35,767 nt of DNA. Source: Nitrospira sp. Lineage in GTDB: Bacteria; Nitrospirota; Nitrospiria; Nitrospirales; Nitrospiraceae. Location: positions 1 through 35,767 of the forward strand of contig JANDJE010000003.1 of the NCBI GenBank assembly GCA_024331095.1, read 5' to 3'. The notes beneath the pieces were generated by a model. It saw nothing but the letters and a program-made list of their open reading frames with translations. It was not told the origin of the DNA and did not search any database. Every line of letters begins with the position of its first letter. The first letter of the stretch is position 1. Below are positions 26,217-35,767 of the stretch, piece after piece. The translations under genes and the position numbers were made by a program.

Positions 26217-26915
26217 CTAGAGCAGTTCTCGGCGGATTTTGACCGGGATCTTGGCCTTAAGAGCATCCTGATACGCCGACAACGCGCGCTGCTGCTTCTG
26301 CGACAGCATGTCTTGCACGGCGCGGTCTCTGCCTCCCAGGAAGTCGGGGGTCTCGGAGCCTTGGGCTCGCGTTGTCAAGGCTTGCCCCTCCGTCAGCTCG
26401 GCGGGAGTAAGGGCGACGGAGTTGCGGACGACCATCCGCGCCTTGCCGGCCAAGAGTTCCTGCTTCTGAGCGGCCTCGAAGGCCGCGGGGGTCCAGTGAT
26501 TGGCCGCGAGGAGACGACGGTAGAGATCGGGATCGAACGCCCCGTTTTTCTGGAAATCGGGAATTTGCAGGATCATTTCCCGAAGGTCCGTGTCGGATAC
26601 GGTAATGCCCATCTCTTGAGCGGCGATCACCCACAGCCGATTCTCTACCAGTTGATCGATCACCAATTGCTTGAAGGTTTCGTCGTTTAAGTCTCCGCCG
26701 CCTCTCTCCTTGTACGCTCGGTACATCAGCTCATAGGCGCGCCGGAATTCGTCGCGCGAGACGGTCAGGTCCCCGACCGTCGCGACGGCGTTGGTCGATT
26801 GCTCGCCGAACCCCCACCATCCCATGGTGATGACGAACGCGATAGCCAAAATGCCCATGATCGATTTGAGAAGCCACGGATAGTTGTGGGCGGCGTCGCG
26901 TATGGTCTTAATCAT
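26217..26915 (-). CDS. SurA_N/PpiD-like membrane-anchored chaperone domain protein without PPIase domain
   Basis: Protein of 232 aa. After a short basic N-terminus, one transmembrane helix (about 16-36) anchors the protein, with the rest in the periplasm. The external part resembles the SurA N-terminal domain: VATVGDLTVSRDEFRRAYE, then LVIDQLVENRLWVIAAQEMGITVSDTDLREMI and FQKNGAFDPDLYRRLL. PpiD has the same plan but is followed by parvulin domains; here the protein ends with a charged helical tail and no parvulin motif. It is probably a holdase or an outer-membrane-protein folding helper. It is divergent from the RDD/mre block and has its own predicted promoter. Confidence 0.86.
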   Translation of the reverse strand: MIKTIRDAAHNYPWLLKSIMGILAIAFVITMGWWGFGEQSTNAVATVGDLTVSRDEFRRAYELMYRAYKERGGGDLNDETFKQLVIDQLVENRLWVIAAQEMGITVSDTDLREMILQIPDFQKNGAFDPDLYRRLLAANHWTPAAFEAAQKQELLAGKARMVVRNSVALTPAELTEGQALTTRAQGSETPDFLGGRDRAVQDMLSQKQQRALSAYQDALKAKIPVKIRRELL

Positions 26916-26948
26916 TCCAAACCTCTTTCATTCAGAGCCGGAGGAACC

Positions 26949-26978
26949 ATTGTACTTGCGCGGCGGGTATCAAGACAA
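26949..26978 (-). promoter_or_regulatory. Predicted promoter for the SurA_N/PpiD-like gene
   Basis: On the minus strand TTGTCT (26973-26978), 18 bp spacer, TACAAT (26949-26954). The start would be near 26942, giving a leader of about 27 nt with AAAGAGG before the ATG. It lies in the 302-bp intergenic region 26916-27217. That region holds this promoter and the one at 27166-27194; nothing else is recognised there. Confidence 0.55.
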
Positions 26979-27165
26979 GACGACAAAAAAGAGGGGAGGA
27001 AGCGAACGATGGAAACGTGCCGATGTCGGGCTCTTTCGGATGGATGATGGGGAAATCAAAAAGGAAAAAAGCCGTCGAGAGCGGCATCGCCGCTCTTCTG
27101 GTTTGGAATCCGATGATGCAATCGGTATGGGAACAAGCCGCTTGGACCCAAAGAACGGTCTTTGT

Positions 27166-27194
27166 TTGTGCGGGATGGCCGTTTTTGTTATATT
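27166..27194 (+). promoter_or_regulatory. Predicted extended -10 promoter for the RDD/mre block
   Basis: TATATT (27189-27194) preceded by TG-N (extended -10). A weak -35 TTGTGC (27166-27171) lies 17 bp upstream. Start expected near 27200, about 18 nt before the RDD gene. Confidence 0.5.
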
Positions 27195-27217
27195 GCCGAT
27201 AGGTTAAAGGAGATTCC

Positions 27218-27676
27218 TTGACAGGCGAGGGGCTGACCTCCCAGTTTCCGGAACAGGCGGTCTATCCGAAGGCCCACGTTCTGAACCGGTTCATTGCCAA
27301 GCTCATCGATCTGTTCGTCGTCGCCGCCGCAAATGAAATGGCTTCGCCGGTCGGGTTTCTTTCGGGCTTGGCCTACCTTTTGATTGCGGATGGCTTTGCG
27401 GGCGGGAAGAGCATCGGCAAGCGGTTGGTCGGCCTCGAAACCATTCGGGTAGACGGTCGGGGTTCTGTCGGGTTCAAGGAATCGATCATTCGAAACTTGC
27501 CGTTGGGCTGCGCGCAGATTGCGTTTGCGATTCCATGGGTGGGATGGCTCGCGTCGTTGGCGATCGTGGCGTTTGAAAGCCTGTTGATTATCGGGAACGA
27601 GCAAGGTCGCCGCCTTGGCGATGAAGTGGCGCGAACACAGGTGTTGGATGCCGGGCAGTTGACGGTCCCGGAATGA
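27218..27676 (+). CDS. RDD family membrane protein
   Basis: Small integral membrane protein of 152 aa. The RDD signature region is seen as LNRFIAKLIDLFVVAAA, with R and D in the first helix, then GKSIGKRLVGLETIRVDGRG and ESIIRNLPLG. Three or four hydrophobic segments are present. RDD proteins are thought to be transporters or membrane accessory proteins; the specific role is unknown. The start is TTG with AAAGGAGA at good distance. It stands 78 bp before mreB and could be co-transcribed with the shape operon. A GC-rich hairpin (CTCGGC/GCCGAG) lies in that gap without a T-run. Confidence 0.87.
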   Translation: MTGEGLTSQFPEQAVYPKAHVLNRFIAKLIDLFVVAAANEMASPVGFLSGLAYLLIADGFAGGKSIGKRLVGLETIRVDGRGSVGFKESIIRNLPLGCAQIAFAIPWVGWLASLAIVAFESLLIIGNEQGRRLGDEVARTQVLDAGQLTVPE

Positions 27677-27700
27677 CGATTCAGACTCATCAAAAAATAG

Positions 27701-28804
<1,104 letters not shown>

Positions 28805-28818
28805 GGTTCCATCCCGCG

Positions 28819-29697
28819 ATGCGGATGGTCAATTTTCGCGCACCCTACAATACAGGGCGGCTGGTCATTCTCCTGGCCGTCGTGCTTCTGGTCGGTTTCC
28901 TTCTTTTGCCCGCACAATTCCAGGGCCTGTTCCAACGAGCCGGGAGTCCCGTCGGGTGGGTTGTGAGCTGGCCCCTCCGCGCCGTGGCCGGCGTCAGCGA
29001 CGGCATCGCCGATCTGTGGGCCCGGTACGTCGCGTTGCGGACGGTGGAAGCCGAAAACAGAGAACTACGCAAAGAACTCGAATATCTGAAAGGGCAGAAC
29101 AGTCAACTTCGGGAGGCCGCCGCCGCGACCGACCGCCTCGCGGCCCTGTTGGATTTCAAGCAGCAAATCGGGGGGACGACGATCGCGGCGCAGGTGATCG
29201 GCCGTGATACGGGCAACTGGTATCGAACGATCATTTTGAACAAAGGGGAAGCGGACGGCCTCCGTCCGGACATGGGCGTGGTGACACCGGCCGGTGTCGT
29301 GGGGCGTATCGTCAAGACCACGAGCGCGACGTCGGTGGTGCTGCTGGTGACGGACCCCAACAACGCCATTGCGGGGGTGGTGCAGCGGACGAGGGACGAG
29401 GGGATCGTCGAAGGAACCTCCAGCGGATCGGCGCGGCTGAAATATATTCCCATGTTGTCGGATGCTCGGCCGGGCGACCGGGTCGTGACGTCCGGGCTTG
29501 TGGGAGGATTTCCCAAAGGGTTGGCTATCGGAACCATCGCCGCCGTCCACAAAGAAGACGAGGGATTGTTTCTGTCGGCCGAGTTGGTTCCGGAAGTGGA
29601 CGGCGAGCACGTCGAAGAAGTGCTGGTGATTCAATCTCTGGCCGTTCCCAGCGAAGGGGAACGCCTCGGCGCTCCAAAGGTGAAGCTCAAATCATGA
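28819..29697 (+). CDS. mreC: Rod shape-determining protein MreC
   Basis: Bitopic protein of 292 aa. A transmembrane helix at about 12-34 (LVILLAVVLLVGFLLL) is followed by a coiled coil (about 70-115, AENRELRKELEYLKGQNSQL) and the periplasmic double beta-barrel (about 120-275), with the typical GTTIAAQVIGRDTGNWYRTIILNKG and GVVTPAGVVGRIV. MreC links MreB inside to PBP2 outside and activates it. The stop overlaps the mreD ATG by four bases. Confidence 0.96.
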   Translation: MRMVNFRAPYNTGRLVILLAVVLLVGFLLLPAQFQGLFQRAGSPVGWVVSWPLRAVAGVSDGIADLWARYVALRTVEAENRELRKELEYLKGQNSQLREAAAATDRLAALLDFKQQIGGTTIAAQVIGRDTGNWYRTIILNKGEADGLRPDMGVVTPAGVVGRIVKTTSATSVVLLVTDPNNAIAGVVQRTRDEGIVEGTSSGSARLKYIPMLSDARPGDRVVTSGLVGGFPKGLAIGTIAAVHKEDEGLFLSAELVPEVDGEHVEEVLVIQSLAVPSEGERLGAPKVKLKS

Positions 29698-30194
29698 ACG
29701 TGCTGGTGTGGTCCGCCCTCATCGCCTTGATGGTTCCCCTGCAATCCGTTTTGCTGCCTCAGGTCAAGATTGCGGGTGTGACACCGGACGTCGCGTTGGT
29801 TGCGGCCTGTCTGGCCGGTTTATTGGGAGGTGAGCTTCATGGGTTGGTGGTCGGTCTGACGCTGGGATGGGTCATGAGTCTGTTCTCGGCGATGGATCCC
29901 GTTGTGGCCATGGGGGTCAAGGGCGCCGTGGGATACGCGGCCGGTTTCGCGGGGCGTCACGTCGTGTATCTCTCGTGGCCGATGCTGACGGTGGGGATCT
30001 TTTTCTTGTCGTGCTCGGCGGGATCGGCGACGGCGTTCTTGCTGGCGCTCAACGGTCGGCAGGACCTGTGGTGGGCGATTCGAGCCGTCGTGCTGCCCCA
30101 AGGGGTTTTGGATGCGCTGATCGGCGGTGCGCTCTACTGGGTCGCATGGAGTCGATTCAACGTGGAGCGTTGGATGACGGAATATCGGATGTAG
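29694..30194 (+). CDS. mreD: Rod shape-determining protein MreD
   Basis: Integral membrane protein of 166 aa with five or six hydrophobic segments. Family sequence is weakly conserved; the call rests on the hydropathy, on LPQVKIAGVTPDVALVAACLAGLLGGELHGLVVGLTLG, and on the position between mreC (ATGA overlap) and mrdA. It acts with MreC and PBP2 in the elongasome. Confidence 0.93.
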   Translation: MNVLVWSALIALMVPLQSVLLPQVKIAGVTPDVALVAACLAGLLGGELHGLVVGLTLGWVMSLFSAMDPVVAMGVKGAVGYAAGFAGRHVVYLSWPMLTVGIFFLSCSAGSATAFLLALNGRQDLWWAIRAVVLPQGVLDALIGGALYWVAWSRFNVERWMTEYRM

Positions 30195-30205
30195 GAGTCA
30201 TCCTC

Positions 30206-32074
30206 GTGCTGGGAAGTTATTCGGAAGCGGAATACGGCGATTTCCAACGACGGCTCATTCTTCTTCGGATAGGCTTGCTCTTGGTCGTGGCGCTGTTGGC
30301 GCTGCGGTTATGGCATTTGCAGATCCGGGAAGGGGCCTATTACCGTGATCTTTCCGAGAACAACAGAACCAGACAAGTCTTGATGGAACCCGCCCGGGGG
30401 TTGATTTATGATCGGCACGGAGTGCTCTTGGCCAACAATGTTCCGAGCTTCAGTCTGTACGTCGCGTTGGATGAAGTGAAGGATCGGGAAGCGTTGATTG
30501 AAAAATTGTCCGATTTGCTGGAACTGGACCCGGCGTTCATTCGCAAGAAATTGGGGGGAAAGGGCGGAAAACTGCTGCCGCGCAAAATCAAGGATCGGTT
30601 GACGCTTCGCGACGCCGTGCTGATCGAATCTCACCGCCTTGACCTGCCCGGCGTCATGATCCAGGTCGAATCGCAGCGAAACTATCCCGGCGGGGTGACG
30701 GCGTCTCATTTGTTGGGCTACGTCGGAGAGGTATCGGCCGAACAACTGGAGAAGCCGGAGTTTTCCGATCTTCATCAGGGCAGTATCGTCGGCCAGTACG
30801 GGATCGAGAAGTCCTTTGACCGGTACGTGCGCGGCCAAGCCGGGTCTAAACGAGTCGAGGTCGACGCCCACGGTCATGAAAAGAGGGCCGTTGTGGTGGA
30901 GAAGCCTCAGGCGGGGAACGATCTCTACCTCACGATCGACGTTCGGTTGCAGAAACTCGCGGAGGAGCTGCTGGGGCGTGAGTACGGCGCCATCGTGGCC
31001 TTGGACCCGACCAACGGCGACATTTTGGCCATGGCCAGCCGTCCGGCCTTCGATCCGAACGTGCTCTCGCGCGAGCTGACTCCCAAACAATGGGTCGAAA
31101 TCGTTCAGGACGAAGGACGACCTCTGAACAATCGCGCTTCTCAGGGGCAATACCCTCCGGGCTCCACGTTCAAAGTGCCGATGGCGGTGGCCGCGCTGGA
31201 GTCGAAAACCGTCTCGCCGTTCAGCACTGTGACCTGCAACGGCGGCTACCAGTTCGGAAACCGGATTTTCCGCGATTGGAAAGCGACCGGGCACGGAGCG
31301 GTCAATCTGCACAGCGCTCTCGTGCACTCGTGCGACGTGTACTTTTACACCGTCGGCCAACGCATGGGCATCGATCTGATGGCCGAATTCGGCAAGGAAT
31401 TCGGACTGGGACAAAGCACCGGCGTGAATTTGCCTTCCGAGCGGACCGGCATCATGCCGTCGACCGAATGGAAAAAGAAGGCGAAGAAAGAACCGTGGCT
31501 GCCAGGCGAAACGATTTCCGTGGCGATCGGGCAGGGGTATGTGACAGTGACGCCGCTGCAAATGGCCAATTTGATCGCCACCGTCGCCAATGACGGCGTC
31601 AATTATCGGCCGCGCCTGGTGTTGGCGGTGATGGATCGGATCACCGGCAATTTGCAAGAGCTGCCGGCGGTTCCACGGGGAAAAATCAACGCGAAACCTG
31701 AAACGTTTCGCCTCATCAAAGAAGCGCTGGCCGACGTCGTCAAAGTCGGGACGGCCACGAGGGCGAAATCATCCGTCGTGACGATCGGCGGGAAAACGGG
31801 GACGGCGCAGGTTGCGGCGCTTCGAACGGGGCCGGAGGAATCGATTCCCAAAAAGTTCCGCGATCACGCGTGGTTCATCGCCTTTGCTCCCGTCGAGTCG
31901 CCGAAGATCGCGGTCGCCGTGTTGGTCGAGCACATGGGGCACGGCGGATCCGCCGCGGCTCCCCTGGCGAAGGAAGTCATCGAGGCCTATTTTAAGCTGA
32001 ATGAGGGGCAGTCGGCGGGTGCGACCGATGCGCCCGTCGCAGAGCGGGTCGGAGCGACCTCGGAGCCGCTATGA
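30206..32074 (+). CDS. mrdA: Penicillin-binding protein 2 (elongation-specific transpeptidase)
   Basis: Class B PBP of 622 aa that crosslinks peptidoglycan during elongation, paired with RodA. One transmembrane helix (about 18-36) is followed by the dimerisation/pedestal domain (MEPARGLIYDRHGVLLANN) and the transpeptidase. S320-x-x-K323 (GSTFK) holds the nucleophile, S375-C-D is the SxN-equivalent, and K530-T-G is in GGKTGTAQ. The GTG start has TAGGAG about 8 nt upstream and lies 11 bp after mreD. Earlier in-frame codons inside mreD give no homology. The stop overlaps rodA by four bases. Confidence 0.97.
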   Translation: MLGSYSEAEYGDFQRRLILLRIGLLLVVALLALRLWHLQIREGAYYRDLSENNRTRQVLMEPARGLIYDRHGVLLANNVPSFSLYVALDEVKDREALIEKLSDLLELDPAFIRKKLGGKGGKLLPRKIKDRLTLRDAVLIESHRLDLPGVMIQVESQRNYPGGVTASHLLGYVGEVSAEQLEKPEFSDLHQGSIVGQYGIEKSFDRYVRGQAGSKRVEVDAHGHEKRAVVVEKPQAGNDLYLTIDVRLQKLAEELLGREYGAIVALDPTNGDILAMASRPAFDPNVLSRELTPKQWVEIVQDEGRPLNNRASQGQYPPGSTFKVPMAVAALESKTVSPFSTVTCNGGYQFGNRIFRDWKATGHGAVNLHSALVHSCDVYFYTVGQRMGIDLMAEFGKEFGLGQSTGVNLPSERTGIMPSTEWKKKAKKEPWLPGETISVAIGQGYVTVTPLQMANLIATVANDGVNYRPRLVLAVMDRITGNLQELPAVPRGKINAKPETFRLIKEALADVVKVGTATRAKSSVVTIGGKTGTAQVAALRTGPEESIPKKFRDHAWFIAFAPVESPKIAVAVLVEHMGHGGSAAAPLAKEVIEAYFKLNEGQSAGATDAPVAERVGATSEPL

Positions 32075-33192
32075 TCGATCGTATGACGGAAGCCCGGGGC
32101 TTTGACACCTTTGATCTCCGCTATATCGGGCTGATCGCGGCCATTTTGGGAATCGGCCTGCTTTCCATTCATAGCGTTACCCATGATCAAGATGGCGGCA
32201 TCGCGCCATATTATTTGAAGCAGGTGGCATGGATCTGTGTCGGAACCCTGGCGTTCATCGTCATGTGGGCATGGGATTATCACACCATCGCCCGGTTGGC
32301 GTATCCCGCGTACGCCGTTGTGTTGTTTCTGCTCGTGTTCGTCCTCTTTGAGGGACGGACGAGCAAGGGCGCGCAACGGTGGATCGCCCTCGGACCCTTC
32401 AGCTTTCAGCCGTCGGAGTTCGCCAAACTCGTCCTCATTCTGGTCTTGGCTCAGTATTATTCGAAAGCGCCCCGCGTCGGCTGGTTGCAGCGTGTGATTG
32501 TGCCCGGACTTCTAATGCTGCCGGGGCTGCTCTTGATTCTGAAGCAGCCGGACTTGGGAAGCGGATTGAGTTTTGTCGCGGTCTACGCGGCGATGTTGCT
32601 GATGGTCGGCGTTCGCTCCCAGGCCCTCGGCATCGCGCTTCTGTTCTCCGTGATGCTGTTCCCCTTCGTGTGGGAAGGTGCTTGGGGAGCGTTGCACGAT
32701 TATCAGCGGCAGCGCATCATGGCGTTCGTCGATCCGAGCTACGATCCGAGCGGAAAAGGGTATCACGCGTTGCAATCGAGGATCGCGATCGGGTCCGGCG
32801 AGTTGATGGGAAAAGGGTTGTTCGGCGGCACGCAAAGCCAACTGAAGTTCTTGCCGGAGGGACACACGGACTTCGTGTTTGCGGTGTACGCGGAAGAATG
32901 GGGGTTCGTCGGGGTGCTCGTTCTTCTGGTGTTGTTTGTATCGTTGATTTGGCTTTCGCTGGACATCGCGTCCAAGGCAAAGGACCAGCTCGGAGCGTTG
33001 TTGGCGGTGGGAATCGTCTCGATGCTGTGCTTCTGCATCGTGGTCAACATCGGGATGACGGCGGGCATGTTTCCGATCGTAGGGATTCCTTTGCCGCTGG
33101 TGAGTTACGGCGGCAGTGCCACGATCATGTCCATGGCGTCGCTGGGGCTTTTGTTGAACGTGAAACGGAGACGGTTGAGTCTGTTCTACTGA
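32071..33192 (+). CDS. rodA: Rod shape-determining protein RodA (SEDS glycosyltransferase)
   Basis: Polytopic SEDS family polymerase of 373 aa with about ten transmembrane helices; it polymerises lipid II into glycan strands with PBP2. Conserved features are GAQRWIALGPFSFQPSEFAKL, KQPDLGSGLSF (the catalytic Asp in a DLG context), the SEDS loop RI-AFVDPSYDPSGKGYH and the C-terminal FPIVGIPLPLVSYGGSA. The ATG overlaps the mrdA stop. It ends the mre/mrd operon; no T-rich terminator follows before rng. Confidence 0.97.
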   Translation: MIDRMTEARGFDTFDLRYIGLIAAILGIGLLSIHSVTHDQDGGIAPYYLKQVAWICVGTLAFIVMWAWDYHTIARLAYPAYAVVLFLLVFVLFEGRTSKGAQRWIALGPFSFQPSEFAKLVLILVLAQYYSKAPRVGWLQRVIVPGLLMLPGLLLILKQPDLGSGLSFVAVYAAMLLMVGVRSQALGIALLFSVMLFPFVWEGAWGALHDYQRQRIMAFVDPSYDPSGKGYHALQSRIAIGSGELMGKGLFGGTQSQLKFLPEGHTDFVFAVYAEEWGFVGVLVLLVLFVSLIWLSLDIASKAKDQLGALLAVGIVSMLCFCIVVNIGMTAGMFPIVGIPLPLVSYGGSATIMSMASLGLLLNVKRRRLSLFY

Positions 33193-33326
33193 TTGTTGAT
33201 GAAGACATAAACGATGAATCTTCAAGAAGGCCGCCGATCGCGCCGAGCATGGGCGCCGACTGATCGGGCGCGCGCCCGCGTCGACCTCATCTTGCGTGCC
33301 GGAGCCTTCGACTTCAAGGAGCATGC

Positions 33327-34835
33327 ATGGGAACTGAAATTGCCATTAACGTGACGCGGGAGGAAACCCGCGTGGCGGTTCTTGACAACGGCGTGGTCAC
33401 CGATTTGTTCGGCGATCGCGCGAAGCATAAAGACTTTGTCGGAAACATTTACAAGGGACGCGTGGTCAAAGTGCTGCCCGGTATGCAGGCGGCGTTCGTC
33501 GATATCGGTCTTGAGAAGGCCGCCTTCATGCACGTGTCGGATCTTTCGCTGGACGCGGAGCCCGCGGACATGGTGGTCGAAGCGGAAGAAGATGAGAAAG
33601 ACGCCGAGGTGCTCAGGCCCAAACGCCAGAGCGCGAAGCCCATCGAAGAGTTGCTGAGCGAAGGCCAGGAGGTGATGGTTCAGATTTCCAAAGGGCCGAT
33701 CGGCACCAAGGGATCTCGGGTGACGACGTACGTGTCGCTTCCGGGCCGCTACCTTGTGTTCATGCCGAACGTGGAGCACATCGGGGTATCGCGCCGCATT
33801 GCGCGGGAAGAGGAGCGATCGAGATTGAAGGACGTCATGCGCCGAGTCCGCCGTCCCGGCTGCGGGTACATCGTGCGCACGGTCAGCGAAGGCGTCAAAG
33901 AGGATGAGTTGCGATCGGACGTCGAGTTTCTTCATGTTCTCTGGCAGGACGTGCTGACCAAGCGGGAACGGTTGAATGCGCCGGCCTTGCTGCACAGCGA
34001 CTTGAGCCTCAGCTTTCGCGTCGTGAGGGATCTCTTCGGCAAGAAAGTGGACAAGCTCTGGATCGATTCTCGCGAGGAGTACGACGCTATCCGGAATTTC
34101 GTCCAACGGTTTTCCCCGGAACAAACCTCTCGGATTCACTTCTACGACAAGGAAGAGCCGCTGTTCGATCACTTGGGCGTCGAACAGGAAATCACCCGGG
34201 CGATGAGTCGAAAAGTTTGGCTGAAATCCGGCGGATACCTCGTGATCGATCACACGGAGGCGATGACGGTCATCGACGTCAACACGGGTCGGTTCGTCGG
34301 AAAGCGGGATCAGGAAGAGACGATCCTTCGCAATAACCTGGAAGCCGCCAAGGAAGTGGCCTATCAGCTCAAACTGCGAGGGATCGGCGGCATCATCATC
34401 GTCGATTTCATCGACATGGAGCGCGAGAAGAATCGCGAGAAGGTCTATCACGCGCTGGTGGACGCCATGGCGTCCGACAAGGCAAGGACGAGAATCTCCC
34501 GCATCTCGGATCTCGGCTTGATCGAAATCTCGCGGGAACGCGTCCGCGAGGACTTGCTGCGGTCGCTCTCCGAGCCGTGCCGCTATTGCGAAGGCCGCGG
34601 ATATACGAAGTCTCCCACGACGGTGGTCTATGAAGTGTTCCGGGAGATCCGACGGATCGAATCCTCGCCCGATCAACGGCGCATCGTCATCGGAGCCCAT
34701 CCCACGGTGGCCGAATTGCTGCAAGACGAAGAGCGCGCGGGCGTAGAGGCTTTGGAGCAGGAACGGGGAGTCAAGATCGTCGTTGTCCCGGACGGCCAGT
34801 TGCATCTGGAACAATACGATTTGGTCGTGTTGTAA
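33327..34835 (+). CDS. rng: Ribonuclease G/E family endoribonuclease
   Basis: Single-strand-specific endonuclease of 502 aa involved in mRNA decay and 16S rRNA 5' maturation. An S1 domain (about 36-145, GNIYKGRVVKVLPGMQAAFVDIG) contains a charged insert of about 30 residues. The catalytic Asp motifs are TVIDVNTGRFVGKR and IIIVDFIDM. A Zn-link Cys pair lies in PCRYCEGRG. There is no long C-terminal degradosome scaffold, so it is RNase G-like in length. AAGGAG lies about six bases upstream of the ATG. It is frequently found after rodA in many bacteria. Confidence 0.95.
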   Translation: MGTEIAINVTREETRVAVLDNGVVTDLFGDRAKHKDFVGNIYKGRVVKVLPGMQAAFVDIGLEKAAFMHVSDLSLDAEPADMVVEAEEDEKDAEVLRPKRQSAKPIEELLSEGQEVMVQISKGPIGTKGSRVTTYVSLPGRYLVFMPNVEHIGVSRRIAREEERSRLKDVMRRVRRPGCGYIVRTVSEGVKEDELRSDVEFLHVLWQDVLTKRERLNAPALLHSDLSLSFRVVRDLFGKKVDKLWIDSREEYDAIRNFVQRFSPEQTSRIHFYDKEEPLFDHLGVEQEITRAMSRKVWLKSGGYLVIDHTEAMTVIDVNTGRFVGKRDQEETILRNNLEAAKEVAYQLKLRGIGGIIIVDFIDMEREKNREKVYHALVDAMASDKARTRISRISDLGLIEISRERVREDLLRSLSEPCRYCEGRGYTKSPTTVVYEVFREIRRIESSPDQRRIVIGAHPTVAELLQDEERAGVEALEQERGVKIVVVPDGQLHLEQYDLVVL

Positions 34836-34933
34836 CCCCGCGCGGCGCGCATCGCAAACGATTCGGTCTTCCCGGCGCGACGATCGTCGGGATGGTTGCC
34901 GAAACGAACGGCGGATTTTCCCCGGTACGTCCG

Positions 34934-35767
34934 ATGGATCAAGCGTCATTGGCCGCATGGTTGACTCTGCAGGCGATCGACGGGGTGGGGGATCGAACGC
35001 TGGTCAAGCTGGTTCAAGCGTTCGGCTCGCCGAGTGCGGCGTTGTCGGCCGGCGCCGAGCGTTTGGTCGAAGCCGGCTTCAGCGCCGAGCTGGCCGAGTC
35101 CGTTCGGCGCGGACCCCCGCCCGATGTGATGCGGGAGATCGAGCGGCGGCTGGCGATCGTCGAACGTCTGAACGTTCAGGTCTGTACGCTCTTCGATCCG
35201 ACGTACCCCGCGAGACTCAGGGCCATTCCCGATCCTCCGCCGTTGCTGTATGTGAGCGGGAGATGGCCGGTGTCCGCGGACGTCGCGGTGGCGATCGTGG
35301 GAGGACGGCGGGCGACGTCGTCGGGGCAGGTCGTCACGGAACGGATCGCCAGAGAATTGGCCGAGAGAGGAGTCACGGTCGTGAGCGGACTGGCGCGGGG
35401 CATCGACGCGGCGGCGCATCGGGGCGCGCTGGCCGGCAAGGGCCGCACGATCGCCGTTTTGGGGTGCGGCGTCGATCGCACGTATCCGTCGGAACACCGG
35501 GCGTTGCGGCGCGGCATCGAAGAGGCCGGGGGCGCCGTGATGTCCGAACTGCCGATCGGGGCGTCTCCGCTCAATCATCACTTTCCACGGCGAAATCGAA
35601 TCATCAGCGGATTGTCGCTCGGCGTGCTGGTGAGCGAGGCCGCGAAGGGCAGCGGATCATTGATCACGGCGAGGCTGGCCTTGGAGCAGGGGCGCGACGT
35701 CTTTGCCGTTCCCGGTCCGGTGACGACCGACGCGTGCCGGGGATCGAACGGTCTGATCAAAGAAGGC
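34934..35767 (+). CDS. dprA: DNA-processing protein DprA, 3' end cut by the window
   Basis: The open frame runs off the end, with 278 codons visible. DprA loads RecA on incoming single-stranded DNA in transformation, and it is also common in non-competent species. A helix-hairpin-helix-like N-terminus (about 1-60, AIDGVGDRTLVKLVQAFG) is followed by the Rossmann domain: AIVGGRRATSSG, VVSGLARGIDAAAHRGAL, VLGCGVDRTYPSEH, SELPIG, FPRRNRIISGLS and GSLITARLALEQGRDVFAVPG. Start uncertain: this ATG begins the homologous part, but an in-frame ATG at 34892 would add 14 residues and neither has a good ribosome site. Confidence 0.93.
   Translation, partial: MDQASLAAWLTLQAIDGVGDRTLVKLVQAFGSPSAALSAGAERLVEAGFSAELAESVRRGPPPDVMREIERRLAIVERLNVQVCTLFDPTYPARLRAIPDPPPLLYVSGRWPVSADVAVAIVGGRRATSSGQVVTERIARELAERGVTVVSGLARGIDAAAHRGALAGKGRTIAVLGCGVDRTYPSEHRALRRGIEEAGGAVMSELPIGASPLNHHFPRRNRIISGLSLGVLVSEAAKGSGSLITARLALEQGRDVFAVPGPVTTDACRGSNGLIKEG

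Noticed and set aside
33213..33353. 46-codon frame between rodA and rng, overlapping the rng start
   Set aside because: The Arg/Ala-rich composition is typical of chance frames in GC-rich spacers, and it has no ribosome site.

Overview
The window is about 36 kb of dense, GC-rich bacterial chromosome with mostly housekeeping genes, nearly all on the + strand. Gene order and protein features resemble Nitrospira or a related Nitrospirota. The points in favour are the ilvB-ilvN-ilvC-psd-pssA-leuA-leuB-asd order, a DUF2905 protein, an RNase HIII and a TCAC heptad intergenic repeat. This is inference: no 16S gene or lineage-specific enzyme is present. Roughly a third of the genes appear to start with GTG or TTG, several of them confirmed by a good Shine-Dalgarno.

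Layout. (1) 187-988, minus strand: a HepT/MntA (HEPN/MNT) toxin-antitoxin pair, the only clearly accessory module. (2) 1132-5197: histidine genes hisH, hisA, hisF and hisIE, with an unrecognised lipoprotein between hisH and hisA, then a HIT protein. hisG, hisD, hisC and hisB are not here. (3) 5216-8968: promoter, dnaG and rpoD, the macromolecular synthesis pair. (4) 8978-12224: a CAU tRNA (probably Ile2) with its own promoter, a coiled-coil zinc-ribbon protein, a convergent rnhC, a lipoprotein M48 metalloprotease, and the RNase P RNA gene with a clear promoter. (5) 12308-23385: branched-chain amino acid and phospholipid genes ilvB, ilvN, ilvC, psd, pssA, leuA, a cupin, leuB, a six-bladed NHL protein and asd. 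leuA is preceded by a complete T-box leader whose specifier reads CUC (Leu), so leucine synthesis is probably controlled by uncharged tRNA-Leu. (6) 23523-26915: a DUF2905 membrane protein, a SpoIID/LytB protein, queA, and a divergent SurA_N/PpiD-like membrane-anchored protein without a PPIase domain. (7) 27166-33192: an RDD membrane protein, then the rod-shape (elongasome) operon mreB-mreC-mreD-mrdA-rodA. (8) 33327-end: rng (RNase G/E) and dprA, which runs off the window.

No CRISPR array, insertion sequence, prophage gene or large repeat was seen, and I found no convincing wholly new multi-gene system. The best leads are the Leu T-box, the orphan lipoprotein inside the his operon, the toxin-antitoxin pair abutting that operon, the NHL and cupin genes embedded in the leu/asd cluster, and a possible ilvB leader peptide.
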